From an uncultured Gemmata sp. (GTDB lineage: Bacteria; Planctomycetota; Planctomycetia; Gemmatales; Gemmataceae), in assembly GCA_937924775.1 (NCBI GenBank), contig CALDUT010000015.1, forward strand, positions 1 through 42,250: a stretch of 42,250 nucleotides of DNA. Reading direction: 5' to 3'. Of this stretch, positions 1 to 8,076 are shown piece after piece (the stretch's first letter is position 1; each line of letters starts with the position of its first letter). The position numbers and the translations under genes were made by a program. The notes below the pieces were generated by a model. It was not told the DNA's origin. It saw nothing but the letters and a program-made list of their open reading frames with translations, and ran no database searches.

Positions 1-1
1 A

Positions 2-514
2 CAACTCGCCAAGGCGATTAACTTTGGCCTCTTGTACGGTATGGGGGCTGGGACCTTCGCTAAGTATGCCCAATCGAACTACGGAGTGACTCTCACCGAG
101 GAGGAAGCCCAGCAATACCGAGCGCTGTTCTTCGATGCCTACCCCGGGTTGAGGCGGTGGCATCGCCGGCAAGCCGGAGCGACGGATGGCAAGGCCATCA
201 CGACCAGAACCCTGCTTGGTCGGTATCGCCTTGAAGTCATGAAGTACGCCGAGAAGCTGAACACGCCGGTGCAAGGAAGCGGTGCCGACGGGCTGAAGGC
301 CGCCCTGGCTCTGCTGTGGGAACGCCGCCATGAATGCCCCTCGGCCCGGGTGGTACTGGCCGTGCACGATGAGCTGGTGGTCGAGGTGCCCCGGGACGAT
401 GCCGAGCGGGCCCAGGAATGGCTGGTCCGCTGCATGGAGGACGGCATGCGGCCACTGTTGGACCCGGTGCCGTGTGTGGTCGAAGCTACAATAGCCCCGA
501 CGTGGGGCGGATAA
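2..514 (+). CDS. Family A DNA polymerase, C-terminal fragment (5' end outside window)
   Basis: This is the C-terminal palm/fingers part of a family A (Pol I-like) DNA polymerase. The frame is open from base 2, so the start lies left of the window. The O-helix motif is at the very start (K-A-I-N-F-G-L-L-Y-G) and motif C follows near residues 120-128 (A-V-H-D-E-L-V-V-E), with the metal-binding His-Asp. About 170 residues are visible. It lies 75 bp upstream of a tyrosine integrase that abuts a tRNA gene, so I infer it belongs to an integrated element (phage- or plasmid-derived) rather than being the housekeeping polA. A displaced chromosomal polA cannot be excluded because the N-terminal exonuclease domains are not visible. 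Confidence 0.9.
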   Translation, partial: QLAKAINFGLLYGMGAGTFAKYAQSNYGVTLTEEEAQQYRALFFDAYPGLRRWHRRQAGATDGKAITTRTLLGRYRLEVMKYAEKLNTPVQGSGADGLKAALALLWERRHECPSARVVLAVHDELVVEVPRDDAERAQEWLVRCMEDGMRPLLDPVPCVVEATIAPTWGG

Positions 515-576
515 CCGCCGCCGCACATTGCGCGATGGTGCGGGAACTGGCTATTCTGTTCGCAACCTGTTACTTC

Positions 577-583
577 GGAGGAA
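577..583 (+). promoter_or_regulatory. Ribosome binding site of the integrase
   Basis: GGAGGAA lies 6 bases before the ATG at 590. It fixes the integrase start and marks it as a separately translated gene after the polymerase stop at 514. Confidence 0.7.
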
Positions 584-589
584 CCCTCG

Positions 590-1873
590 ATGGCATCTGT
601 TTCGCGCGAACCTTCGGGCGCTTATCGGGTGCAATATGACGACCCATCAACGGGCAAGCGGCGGACGCTGCGGCTTCCCGTGCGGGACCGTAAAGCCGCC
701 CAAACAATCGCGGTTCACGTCGAACACTTATTGAACGCCGCAATTACCTGTTCGCCGGTTCCCCCGGCGACGGCCCATTGGGCGGCCTCGCTCGGTGAGC
801 CTCTCCGTTCTCGGCTGGTTAAGGCCGGGCTGGTCCCAGATACCCGCCCGCCGGCCGTACCGACGTTGGGATCGTTCGTCGAAGAGTATCTCGCAAACCG
901 GGCGGCCGAGGTGAAGGCCAGTACGATGAAGGTCTTACGCCAAGCGGCCCGCTGGCTGCTTCGCTCGCTCGACCCCAAAGTACCCATCGACCGGGTGACC
1001 GCGGCCGATGCCGACCGGGTTCGTGCCGAGTTGCTGCGGGGGCGAGCCAAAGCAACGGCCAACAAGTGGACCCGCTACGCCCGGGAGTTCTTCAACGCGG
1101 CCGTGAACCGTGGCCACATTCACCGCAACCCCTTCGGGCATATCAAAGGACTGGCCGTTGTGGGGAACCGGGAGCGGCGGATACTCGTTCCCTCCGATGA
1201 GGTGCGACGGGTGCTCGACGTTATTCCGTGCCCGCAGTTCCGCTTGATCGTGGCCTTGGCTCGTTGGGCGGGGCTTCGAACGCCGTCCGAGACAATGGCC
1301 TTGCGTTGGAGCGATATTGACCTGCCCAACGGCCGGATGGTTGTTCGAGCCAGTAAGACCGCCCACCATGCCGGGGGCGGGGTGCGAATCCTGCCGATCT
1401 TCCCCGAGGTGCGCCCGTACCTCGAAGAACTCTGGGATACGCTGCCCGAAGGGGCTTCGGACCGGGTGATTACTCGTTACGACGATTCACCGAACTGGCG
1501 AACCCAACTGAACCGTTGGTGCTTGATGGCCGGGGTGAAGCCATGGCCCAAGCCGTTCCAGAATATGCGAGCGACTCGGGCAACTGAACTGGCGGACCGG
1601 TTCCCGAGCCATGTTTGTAGTTCGTGGCTCGGTCATTCCGAGCGAATCGCGGACCAATTCTACCGATCAGTGACCGACGAACACTTCAAAAAAGCGACGC
1701 AAAATCCGACGCAAAATCCGACGTTGCGGGGTGCTGCAAACAATTGCACGAACGCGAACACTTCGCCACAAACACTGGAGCCGCAAGGGTTTTTGCGTTC
1801 CCTTACGGCTCGGTGCAAAATAGTGCAAAAGTGCTCAGTGGGTGAGGCGGGATTCGAACCCGCAAGCCCCTAG
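590..1873 (+). CDS. Tyrosine recombinase / integrase
   Basis: A 427-residue site-specific tyrosine recombinase expected to integrate and excise the element whose right end is here. There is an N-terminal arm-binding-like region, a SAM-like core-binding domain at about residues 92-185, and a catalytic domain from about 200. Catalytic residues visible are Arg230 (G-L-R-T-P-S-E), Lys256, box II Arg327-x-x-Arg330, His349 (W-L-G-H-S) and nucleophile Tyr358. Box II has Arg where most relatives have His (HxxR). Residues from about 365 form a low-complexity tail rich in Asn and Thr. The last dozen codons are the antisense of the tRNA-Leu T-arm and acceptor stem, and the stop codon lies inside that tRNA gene, typical of tRNA-targeting integrases. 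The upstream polymerase is probably part of the same element. Confidence 0.93.
   Translation: MASVSREPSGAYRVQYDDPSTGKRRTLRLPVRDRKAAQTIAVHVEHLLNAAITCSPVPPATAHWAASLGEPLRSRLVKAGLVPDTRPPAVPTLGSFVEEYLANRAAEVKASTMKVLRQAARWLLRSLDPKVPIDRVTAADADRVRAELLRGRAKATANKWTRYAREFFNAAVNRGHIHRNPFGHIKGLAVVGNRERRILVPSDEVRRVLDVIPCPQFRLIVALARWAGLRTPSETMALRWSDIDLPNGRMVVRASKTAHHAGGGVRILPIFPEVRPYLEELWDTLPEGASDRVITRYDDSPNWRTQLNRWCLMAGVKPWPKPFQNMRATRATELADRFPSHVCSSWLGHSERIADQFYRSVTDEHFKKATQNPTQNPTLRGAANNCTNANTSPQTLEPQGFLRSLTARCKIVQKCSVGEAGFEPASP
1696..1719 (+). repeat. Two tandem 12-bp repeats in the integrase 3' end
   Basis: GACGCAAAATCC occurs twice in tandem (1696-1707 and 1708-1719), followed by a third partial unit GACG. 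It shares the GCAAAA core with a second pair at 1813-1834. The position, about 120 bp from the presumed crossover site, would suit arm-type integrase binding sites. That role is inference; the repeat also simply encodes a duplicated T-Q-N-P peptide. Confidence 0.5.
1813..1834 (+). repeat. GTGCAAAA direct repeat pair next to the att site
   Basis: GTGCAAAA occurs at 1813-1820 and 1823-1830 with a TA spacer, followed by another GTGC. The pair ends 5 bp from the 3' end of the tRNA gene. It may be an integrase or excisionase binding site, by analogy with other tRNA-integrating elements. Confidence 0.4.
1839..1873. other. Probable att region (tRNA 3' end overlapped by integrase)
   Basis: These 35 bases are shared by the tRNA-Leu T-arm and acceptor 3' half (minus strand) and the integrase 3' end (plus strand). 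Elements that use a tRNA 3' end as attB restore the tRNA on integration and leave a direct repeat at the far end. That second copy would lie left of this window, so the exact core cannot be defined here. Confidence 0.6.
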
Positions 1874-1923
1874 CGGAGCGGGGGATTTTAAGTCCCCTGT
1901 GTCTGCCATTCCACCACTCACCC
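1839..1923 (-). tRNA. tRNA-Leu(UAA)
   Basis: An 85-nt cloverleaf on the minus strand. The acceptor stem GGGTGAG pairs with CTCACCC, with discriminator A and no encoded CCA. The anticodon loop CTTAAAA carries UAA and is closed by a five-base-pair stem. There is a long class II variable arm, as expected for leucine, and a T-arm GCGGG-TTCGAAT-CCCGC. The gene looks intact, and the integrase reading frame enters it antisense from the left, marking it as the integration target. Confidence 0.95.
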
Positions 1924-1932
1924 GGTGGGGAA

Positions 1933-1961
1933 ATCATGGCAGACACATAGGTCAACGGCAA
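1933..1961 (-). promoter_or_regulatory. Putative promoter of tRNA-Leu
   Basis: Read on the minus strand: TTGCCG (1956-1961), a 17-base spacer, then CATGAT (1933-1938), with nine bases before the tRNA 5' end. This fits a sigma-70-type promoter with a very short leader. It is a match by eye only. Confidence 0.35.
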
Positions 1962-2170
1962 GAGGCCCCCTCGGAGAAGACAAACTAGCAATCTTCCACT
2001 AATATTGCGCAATTGCCATGCAGACGAGCAAAAACGAGTTTGGTGAAGATTCTTCTAAAGAGTTCACCGGAGTTGTCATCGCAGAACCAAGTTGCGAATT
2101 CCCAGGAGTCGCTCCAACGATGAGGAATACCGTGGCTAGCCCCTCATGGCGGCACGGTGAGTCTACAAGG

Positions 2171-2491
2171 TTACGTGAAAACTCCGGCCATTTCCACCAG
2201 TTGCCGGACTTTATCCACGCCTAAACGATTCACCAAGCCACAGATGGTTTTGAGATCGGAGAATTGCGGGGTGGCTTTTCGTCCGCGTTTGCCGCCTGTG
2301 GGTTTACCGCTTTCCCGTTTGATGATCGACTTGTAATTAGAAATCAGATTGGGGGCCAATTCGGTGTCGAATTGTTCCCGGATGTAGTCTCGCAGCTCCG
2401 TATTCTTAGCATCCCAGCCTTTGGTTTCCAAAGCCGCCCAAACCATCTTTTTTTGAGAAATTTTTTCTTCGGCTGCCTTGACTTTCGCCAT
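2171..2491 (-). CDS. Small basic helical protein, planctomycete-type, putative DNA-binding
   Basis: A 106-residue protein starting at ATG 2491, with GAGGA about ten bases upstream. The frame extends further upstream, but those residues look non-coding. The N-terminal half (S-Q-K-K-M-V-W-A-A-L ... Y-I-R-E-Q-F ... N-L-I-S-N-Y-K-S-I-I-K) has the helix pattern of small planctomycete proteins that resemble a winged or HTH domain. A basic Gly/Lys/Arg linker (G-K-R-G-R-K) follows at 67-72. A C-terminal helix (L-V-N-R-L-G-V-D-K-V-R-Q-L) completes it. A DNA-binding role is inferred from the fold-like pattern and charge. It lies just outside the integrated element. Confidence 0.7.
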   Translation of the reverse strand: MAKVKAAEEKISQKKMVWAALETKGWDAKNTELRDYIREQFDTELAPNLISNYKSIIKRESGKPTGGKRGRKATPQFSDLKTICGLVNRLGVDKVRQLVEMAGVFT

Positions 2492-2734
2492 CGAGAGTGT
2501 CCTCGGACAGAACTGTTGCGGAGCTTGGTGCCAGAAATCGTTACTATTATTTATATACATTCGATTCCCATGTGTCGTCAATAATTGCCATTTCTCACAC
2601 AATTATCGAACCTGTTACCACACCCAGCAATCAGTCTCTATCACATCTTGCTCGAAAAGTATTGCAACGTTATACCTCACGGAGGGCTAACTGCGTTTTG
2701 CCAGCCGGTGTGACTTGTATAGCGCGGCCTTTCA

Positions 2735-3412
2735 TCAGTGAGGATTCCGCAAGGATTCCACTTCGGGTAAATCTTCGAGTGTATTCAAAGCAAATGCCTG
2801 CAAGAATCGCTTCGTTGTTCCATACAGTTGCGGTCGTCCCAGCGATTCATGACGACCTACGACACGGACCAAACCTTTTTCCATGAGTTGCCGGACCAAT
2901 TCCCCGCTGGCTACACCGCGGATCGCATCAATATCTGCACGCATGATTGGCTGTTTATAAGCAATAATGGCGAGTGTTTCCAGCAATGCCGTACTGAGTT
3001 TCAATTCATAGCCGGTGCGTTTGAGACGAATGAGCCACGGGTGAAATCTTGGTCGCGTCAAGAGTTGATATCCACTCGCGATTTCTTCGATTTGGAAGGC
3101 CGTGGCGTCACTATCATACATTTGTTGCAAGCGTTGAATCGCCGAACGGACTTCCGCCACATCCATCAGACCGGCCACCTCCGCCATTCGCCGGGCCGTG
3201 ATGGGTTCGTCGGCCATCATGAGTACGGCTTCGACGCGGGCGAGTTTCCCATCGCGGGCGAATGCCGAGCAATGGCCATGACGTTCGACCATGTCACGGC
3301 TAAAGCGCCATCTCCCGGGCAAGGAGCAGTTGGCCCGGGGTTGCGACACCGGACGAGCTGTCGCAGTGCCATACCGTTGGCGGAGATGGTTCATAAACGC
3401 GACCCTGACCAC
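2735..3412 (-). CDS. scpB: Segregation and condensation protein B
   Basis: ScpB is the winged-helix partner of ScpA and the SMC ATPase in chromosome condensation. The core from about residue 55 is recognisable (L-A-R-V-E-A-V-L-M-M-A-D-E-P-I). It is followed by the conserved stretch around L-E-T-L-A-I-I-A-Y-K-Q-P-I and the region G-L-V-R-V-V-G-R-H-E-S-L-G-R-P-Q-L-Y-G-T-T with F-L at its end. Length (225) matches the family, with about 50 extra N-terminal residues, some of which may be untranslated; Met7 (3394) and Met41 are alternative starts. No scpA or smc is adjacent. It diverges from nuoH. Confidence 0.9.
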   Translation of the reverse strand: MVRVAFMNHLRQRYGTATARPVSQPRANCSLPGRWRFSRDMVERHGHCSAFARDGKLARVEAVLMMADEPITARRMAEVAGLMDVAEVRSAIQRLQQMYDSDATAFQIEEIASGYQLLTRPRFHPWLIRLKRTGYELKLSTALLETLAIIAYKQPIMRADIDAIRGVASGELVRQLMEKGLVRVVGRHESLGRPQLYGTTKRFLQAFALNTLEDLPEVESLRNPH

Positions 3413-3480
3413 CTTCCTTCTTGTTCTTGCATGCGAAGCAAGATACAGTAACGACCTATCGGCGTCACGAGGAACTGGCT

Positions 3481-3485
3481 GAGGG
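3481..3485 (+). promoter_or_regulatory. Ribosome binding site supporting the GTG start of nuoH
   Basis: GAGGG lies seven bases before GTG 3493. This favours that codon over the in-frame ATG at 3421, which would leave only 8 bp between nuoH and the divergent scpB and add 24 non-hydrophobic residues. Confidence 0.5.
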
Positions 3486-3492
3486 AGTGACT

Positions 3493-4728
3493 GTGCCAGA
3501 ATTCTGGTCCGCCTATTTACCGTATCCGTGGAATTTGCTTGTGGCCGGCATTGTGGCGGCGGCTTTCCTCTTTGGAATTGTTGGGATAACAGCGTTTCTA
3601 GGTATTTGGGCCGAACGGAAGGTGGCAGCCCGAATTCAGGATCGCCTCGGCCCCAGCCGTGTTGGTCCGGCGGGGTTGCTCCAATCGCTGGCGGATGGGA
3701 TCAAGTTGATTGTCAAGGAAGATGTGGCCCCGGCGGGGGCCGATCGGTTCTTATTTCGCTTGGCTCCGTATTTGGCGTTTTGTGCGAGTTTCTGCGGTTT
3801 TCTCGCCTTGCCCTTTGGTTATCACCTTGCGGCCAGTGCCAATCTGGAACAGCCACTGACGATTGGTGTTTTCTTTATGCTCGCGGTGTTATCAAGTGAA
3901 GTTTTCGGAATTGTGATTGCCGGTTATGCCTCCGCGAGCAAGTGGTCGTTGTTCGGGGGGGTCCGCGAAGCGGCCCAGGTGGTGAGTTATGAAGTCCCGC
4001 GGGCGATCTGTGTGGTGATTGCCGTTTGTGTGGCGGGGACTCTCAACCTCCATACCATCGGAACGCAACAACAAGGCTGGTTCTGGAATTGGCATCTGTT
4101 TCATGATCCGTTCACTTATATCGCCTTCTTTTTGTTCTTTATCACGGCGACTGCCAGTTGTAAGCGGGCACCGTTCGATTTGGCGGAAGCGGAAAGCGAA
4201 CTCGTAGCTGGATTCCACACCGAATACAGCGGTATCCGGTGGTCCTACTTCTTCTTGGCCGAGTACGGAAGTATGTTCGCGATCAGTGGTTTGGCGACCT
4301 TATTGTTCCTTGGTGGCTGGCATAGTGGGTTGTTACCCTTCGAACCGAGCCAGCGATGGGGGTTTTGGTGGGGCAATTTGGTGAATTTCGTGGTCTTCAC
4401 CGGGAAATGCGCCCTGCTCATTCTGATTATGATTTGGATGCGATGGAGTTTGCCGCGGCTGCGGATTGATCAAGTCATGATGACCTGCTTAAAGTATTTC
4501 CTGCCAATCAGTTGCGTACTGTTGGTCGGAGTTTGTCTGTGGCAACTGTGGGTTCCGGTACAGATCGCCCAGGCCATGAATAGCATCTTGGCCGGAGGAA
4601 CAGCTTTTGGTATTGCGATTCTGATTTTGAGCCTCCTTCGCACACCACCGGCGGCTGCGGCCAGTCGGCAGATGCTCCCGGGGGCGTGGGAAGGCCGCCC
4701 CACCCCCCTGACTGCTGAGCCCAAGTGA
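3493..4728 (+). CDS. nuoH: NADH-quinone oxidoreductase subunit H
   Basis: NuoH is the membrane subunit of complex I that joins the peripheral arm to the proton-pumping arm and lines the quinone channel. The family signature is near residue 40 (G-I-W-A-E-R-K-V-A-A-R-I-Q-D-R-L-G-P). Later hallmarks are R-A-P-F-D-L-A-E-A-E-S-E-L-V-A-G-F and E-Y-S-G-I-R-W. About eight membrane helices are visible and the length (411) fits. No other membrane-arm subunit is in the window, so this is a lone nuoH, 9 kb from the nuoE/F-like genes. The frame is open to an ATG at 3421, but the GTG at 3493 has the better ribosome site. The stop overlaps the next start (TGATG), indicating translational coupling. Confidence 0.93.
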   Translation: MPEFWSAYLPYPWNLLVAGIVAAAFLFGIVGITAFLGIWAERKVAARIQDRLGPSRVGPAGLLQSLADGIKLIVKEDVAPAGADRFLFRLAPYLAFCASFCGFLALPFGYHLAASANLEQPLTIGVFFMLAVLSSEVFGIVIAGYASASKWSLFGGVREAAQVVSYEVPRAICVVIAVCVAGTLNLHTIGTQQQGWFWNWHLFHDPFTYIAFFLFFITATASCKRAPFDLAEAESELVAGFHTEYSGIRWSYFFLAEYGSMFAISGLATLLFLGGWHSGLLPFEPSQRWGFWWGNLVNFVVFTGKCALLILIMIWMRWSLPRLRIDQVMMTCLKYFLPISCVLLVGVCLWQLWVPVQIAQAMNSILAGGTAFGIAILILSLLRTPPAAAASRQMLPGAWEGRPTPLTAEPK

Positions 4729-7037
4729 TGCGTTGCGCACCGATTGCGGCGGTCGTCCTCATCGGGGTCGGTTATCTGCACCCTCTGATCCTTCAGCCGA
4801 CGCAGACCTTCGCCGCCGACTACTCGGACTTTGTCGCAGAACATCTGCCGGCTCGCATATTCCTTCATCGGGAATGGTCTCGGACTGGGGAGCTACCGCG
4901 ATGGAATCCCTACCACTTCTGCGGTACCCCGTTCCTTCACGACATTCAGGTGGGTATCTTCTACCCCCCTTATGCCGTGACTTTTTTGATTGAAGAAGAA
5001 TATTTAGGTTCTGCATTAAGTTGGATTGTCGCGATTCACCTCTTCGTCGCGGGATGGGGAGCTTACCGCTACGCCCGGTCGCAGGGATTGAGCGCAGGGC
5101 CCAGTGCGCTGACCGCGGGGGGATTCATGCTGTCCGCGAAGTGGATGACTCATCTGTTTCTGGCCGGACACACGATCACCGTGGGTTTGGCTTGGTTACC
5201 TTGGCTGTTGTTGGCCACGGAAGCCGGGATCATGCAGCGTAATAGCTTGGCCGTGTTAACCGCGGGCGGTTTATTGGCCTTAGTGCTACTAGGAACCCAT
5301 CCGCAATGGGCGTTTTACGCGATTGTGTTTGCGGCTATTTGGACTTTTCCTCCCGGGCAGGCAGACCGGGCCCGGTGGATCGGCACTTGGGCCGGAGCCG
5401 GCGGCATCGCCTTCGCTCTGACGGCTGTTCAAATTCTGCCCACCCTCGAAGCCGCCCAATGGTCAACCCGCAGCGACGGGGTCGATTCGACGGGGGCACT
5501 GATCCTTGGATGGAATGCCTTTCTGCGCTCTGTCGGGCCCCCGCGTAGCGAAAATTTTCCTCAGGCTTGGGAGATTCAGGGATGGATGGGGTTGTTCTGG
5601 CTGGCCGCGGCGTTCGCCGCGCCGCTGTTGAGCCGTGGGCGAACCGTTTGGCATTTCGCGGTTTTTTGCGGATTGCTGATCTTTTCTTTCGGCGGTGCGG
5701 TTCTCATCGATTGGCTCCCGGGATTTGATCTTTTCCGCGTTCCCAGCCGGATGCTTTTGATCACGGCCCTACCCCTGGCACTACTGGCCGGTCGAACAAC
5801 GCAGTCTCTCATGCTTTCGGCGTGGTCGCCACACAGTTTACTGCAACTATCGCGTGGATTCCGTCGCGCGGTGATAGTAGCCGGTTTACCCACCCTCATC
5901 GGTCTCAGCTTGCTTCAACAGGGAATGTGGACACCGTTTATCATTTACGGATGTGTGGTGTCTGTCTCGCTGATAGTATTTGTGAGAATGTTGCGACCAA
6001 TCGGGCCCCCTCCTTCCTGGCGAACCGGCGTTTGGTGTGGGATTCTGGTGGCGGATTTGCTTTCCCCAACCCTCTTATTCCCGGCGGTGCGGCCCCAAGG
6101 AGAACTCTATCCCACTTCACCCATTCTTGAAGAGCTTGCCCTCACCCAGCCGGCAACGACCCGGGTGTTGGATTGGGATTATGGCGATAGTAGCTCACGA
6201 GCAGCTATTCTGGGGATCGGTGCCCCTCAAGCGCTGGTGCGGCAACTCCCCACGCCACGCGGCTACAACCCTCTCGATGTGCGGCATTATCGCGAGTTGA
6301 TTGCTTTTATTGTGGACGACGACCGACCCATCCGCGGCAACAGCCCCTACACACAACAGGTTCTTTCGAATTTTGAAGTGGGGAATGAACCGCTTTTCCG
6401 GTTGCTGTGTGTCACCCATCTCATCGGCCCCCCGAAGACTCCGCCCTACCCGGGACAATGGCTAGCGCAAACCGCTGACCCGGCTCCCCCTGCGACTCCG
6501 CCCCTCCTCCCACAGTCCCCCCGTGTTCTTCCCCACCATCAACTGTGGAAAGCCCAGGAGCCACAACCGCGAGCCTGGATCGTACCCCAAGCGGTACTCT
6601 TACCAAAAGGGCAGGAATTAGCCGCTCTCAAAGAATACGACTTTCACTACACGGTGCTGATTTCCGGGGACAGTCTGCCGGAGTACTCCCCGGGTCGCCA
6701 ACCAGGTACTGCTCGGATCAAGACTTATCGACCCAATCGTATCGACGTGGAGTTGGACGGCACGGCCGGATGGCTGGTTCTTTCCGAAGTATGGTTTCCC
6801 GGCTGGAAAGCGACCGTGGATGGTGAAACGACGCATGTTTATCGCGGCAACCATGCTTTTCGCGCAGTGCCGGTGCCGGCGGGTTCCCGTTCTGTGGTGT
6901 TGGAATTTTTGCCCCAATCGTATGTTCTCGGCTGGTGGATCAGTCGAGTTGCATTGATCAGTTGGCTCTTGGCCATTGGGCTGACCTTCCTCTTTCGCTG
7001 GATCCGCAGACAGTGGGCAACCCCCAGGGGTCCATGA
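4728..7037 (+). CDS. YfhO-like polytopic membrane protein
   Basis: A 769-residue integral membrane protein with an N-terminal membrane segment, a loop rich in Asp/Trp/Pro (Y-S-D-F ... W-N-P-Y-H-F-C-G-T-P), about ten to twelve further helices to about residue 450, and a soluble C-terminal domain ending in a final helix. The C-terminal W-F-P-G-W-K-A-T-V-D-G pattern is typical of the bacterial YfhO family, GT-C-like proteins linked to cell-envelope glycosylation. The substrate cannot be read from sequence. Its ATG overlaps the nuoH stop, so both are probably on one transcript, although no functional link to complex I is known to me. The C-terminal loop at about 590-615 is Pro-rich. Confidence 0.75.
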   Translation: MRCAPIAAVVLIGVGYLHPLILQPTQTFAADYSDFVAEHLPARIFLHREWSRTGELPRWNPYHFCGTPFLHDIQVGIFYPPYAVTFLIEEEYLGSALSWIVAIHLFVAGWGAYRYARSQGLSAGPSALTAGGFMLSAKWMTHLFLAGHTITVGLAWLPWLLLATEAGIMQRNSLAVLTAGGLLALVLLGTHPQWAFYAIVFAAIWTFPPGQADRARWIGTWAGAGGIAFALTAVQILPTLEAAQWSTRSDGVDSTGALILGWNAFLRSVGPPRSENFPQAWEIQGWMGLFWLAAAFAAPLLSRGRTVWHFAVFCGLLIFSFGGAVLIDWLPGFDLFRVPSRMLLITALPLALLAGRTTQSLMLSAWSPHSLLQLSRGFRRAVIVAGLPTLIGLSLLQQGMWTPFIIYGCVVSVSLIVFVRMLRPIGPPPSWRTGVWCGILVADLLSPTLLFPAVRPQGELYPTSPILEELALTQPATTRVLDWDYGDSSSRAAILGIGAPQALVRQLPTPRGYNPLDVRHYRELIAFIVDDDRPIRGNSPYTQQVLSNFEVGNEPLFRLLCVTHLIGPPKTPPYPGQWLAQTADPAPPATPPLLPQSPRVLPHHQLWKAQEPQPRAWIVPQAVLLPKGQELAALKEYDFHYTVLISGDSLPEYSPGRQPGTARIKTYRPNRIDVELDGTAGWLVLSEVWFPGWKATVDGETTHVYRGNHAFRAVPVPAGSRSVVLEFLPQSYVLGWWISRVALISWLLAIGLTFLFRWIRRQWATPRGP

Positions 7038-7130
7038 TCCAACCATTTTGCATGATCCGCCAAGTTCTTACGGAGCGTTGCGAATCCACTTTGTGAGAAT
7101 CCCCCGTTGGGTTTTGCATTGGACCACGCT

Positions 7131-7946
7131 ATGATCCCGGAAACTGCCTCCCGCCTACCCATTATTCAGCTTCGCAACATCACCATCCGCTTTGGTTCCC
7201 AAACAGTATTAGAAGGGCTGAATCTCGACATTTTCCCACAAGATACCCTGTGTGTGGTGGGCGAAAGCGGCTGTGGCAAAACGGTGCTGTTGAAGCTCAT
7301 GGTGGGTCTGCTTCAACCCACCAGCGGGGAAGTACTGTTTGAAGGCGCCCCCTTGCACACACTTTCTGAAACCGCCCTGACCCAACTGCGGTTGCGCATT
7401 GGCTTCTTGTTTCAACAAGCCGCGTTGTTCGATAGTTTGACAGTCTTCGATAACGTGGCTTTTGGCCTGCGGGCCAAAGGTGGAATCAGCGAAGCCACGA
7501 TTGCCGCGACGGTCCGCGAACGGCTTCTGGAAGTCGGGCTGCCAACCACGGTAGCATCCAAAATGCCCGCGGAACTCTCTGGCGGTATGCGCAAGCGGGT
7601 AGGGCTGGCCCGAGCGCTGGCACTGGACCCCGAAGTGATGCTCTACGATGAACCAACCACCGGCCTGGACCCAATTATGACGGATGTCATCAACGAACTG
7701 ATATTACAAACCCGCCTCCGCCGCCCGGTGACGAGTGTGATCGTCACGCACGAATTGCGAACGGTCCAAAAATGTGCCAGTCGGGTTGTGATGCTCTATC
7801 CGCGGTCGCGGTTGAGCGCGGCTGAGCCACAGGTTCTCTATGATGGGCCCCCCAGTGGCTTAGCCACGGCTAACGACCCCCGGGTGCGCCAGTTTGTGGA
7901 GGGCGAGGCCCGCGATCGGCTCCAAGAGATGCGCGAAAACGAGTGA
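7131..7946 (+). CDS. ABC transporter ATP-binding protein, MlaF-type
   Basis: A 271-residue ABC ATPase. Walker A is G-E-S-G-C-G-K-T at 44-51, the Q-loop is in F-L-F-Q-Q-A, the signature is L-S-G-G-M, Walker B is V-M-L-Y-D-E-P, and the switch His is in V-T-H-E-L. The combination L-S-G-G-M-R-K-R-V-G-L-A-R-A with F-Q-Q-A-A-L-F-D-S-L-T-V-F-D-N-V is typical of MlaF/Ttg2A, the ATPase of retrograde phospholipid transport to or from the outer membrane. ATG 7131 is preferred to an upstream in-frame TTG at 7107. No MlaE permease or MlaD-like MCE protein is adjacent, so the partner genes must be elsewhere. Confidence 0.88.
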   Translation: MIPETASRLPIIQLRNITIRFGSQTVLEGLNLDIFPQDTLCVVGESGCGKTVLLKLMVGLLQPTSGEVLFEGAPLHTLSETALTQLRLRIGFLFQQAALFDSLTVFDNVAFGLRAKGGISEATIAATVRERLLEVGLPTTVASKMPAELSGGMRKRVGLARALALDPEVMLYDEPTTGLDPIMTDVINELILQTRLRRPVTSVIVTHELRTVQKCASRVVMLYPRSRLSAAEPQVLYDGPPSGLATANDPRVRQFVEGEARDRLQEMRENE

Positions 7947-8076
7947 ACTGCTGACCCACGGTGCCAACCTCAGCGATCTGTGAGAATCTCAACACCCCAT
8001 GATTTCACCAAGTGGCTTACCACGAGCGTTTCTTATGGAAGATGGCCATTGGAAACGGACTGGACGCGGCAGAGTT

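Noticed and set aside
2018-2224. 68-codon plus-strand frame after the tRNA
   Set aside because: It runs into the minus-strand helical protein, shows no ribosome site and no family-like features.
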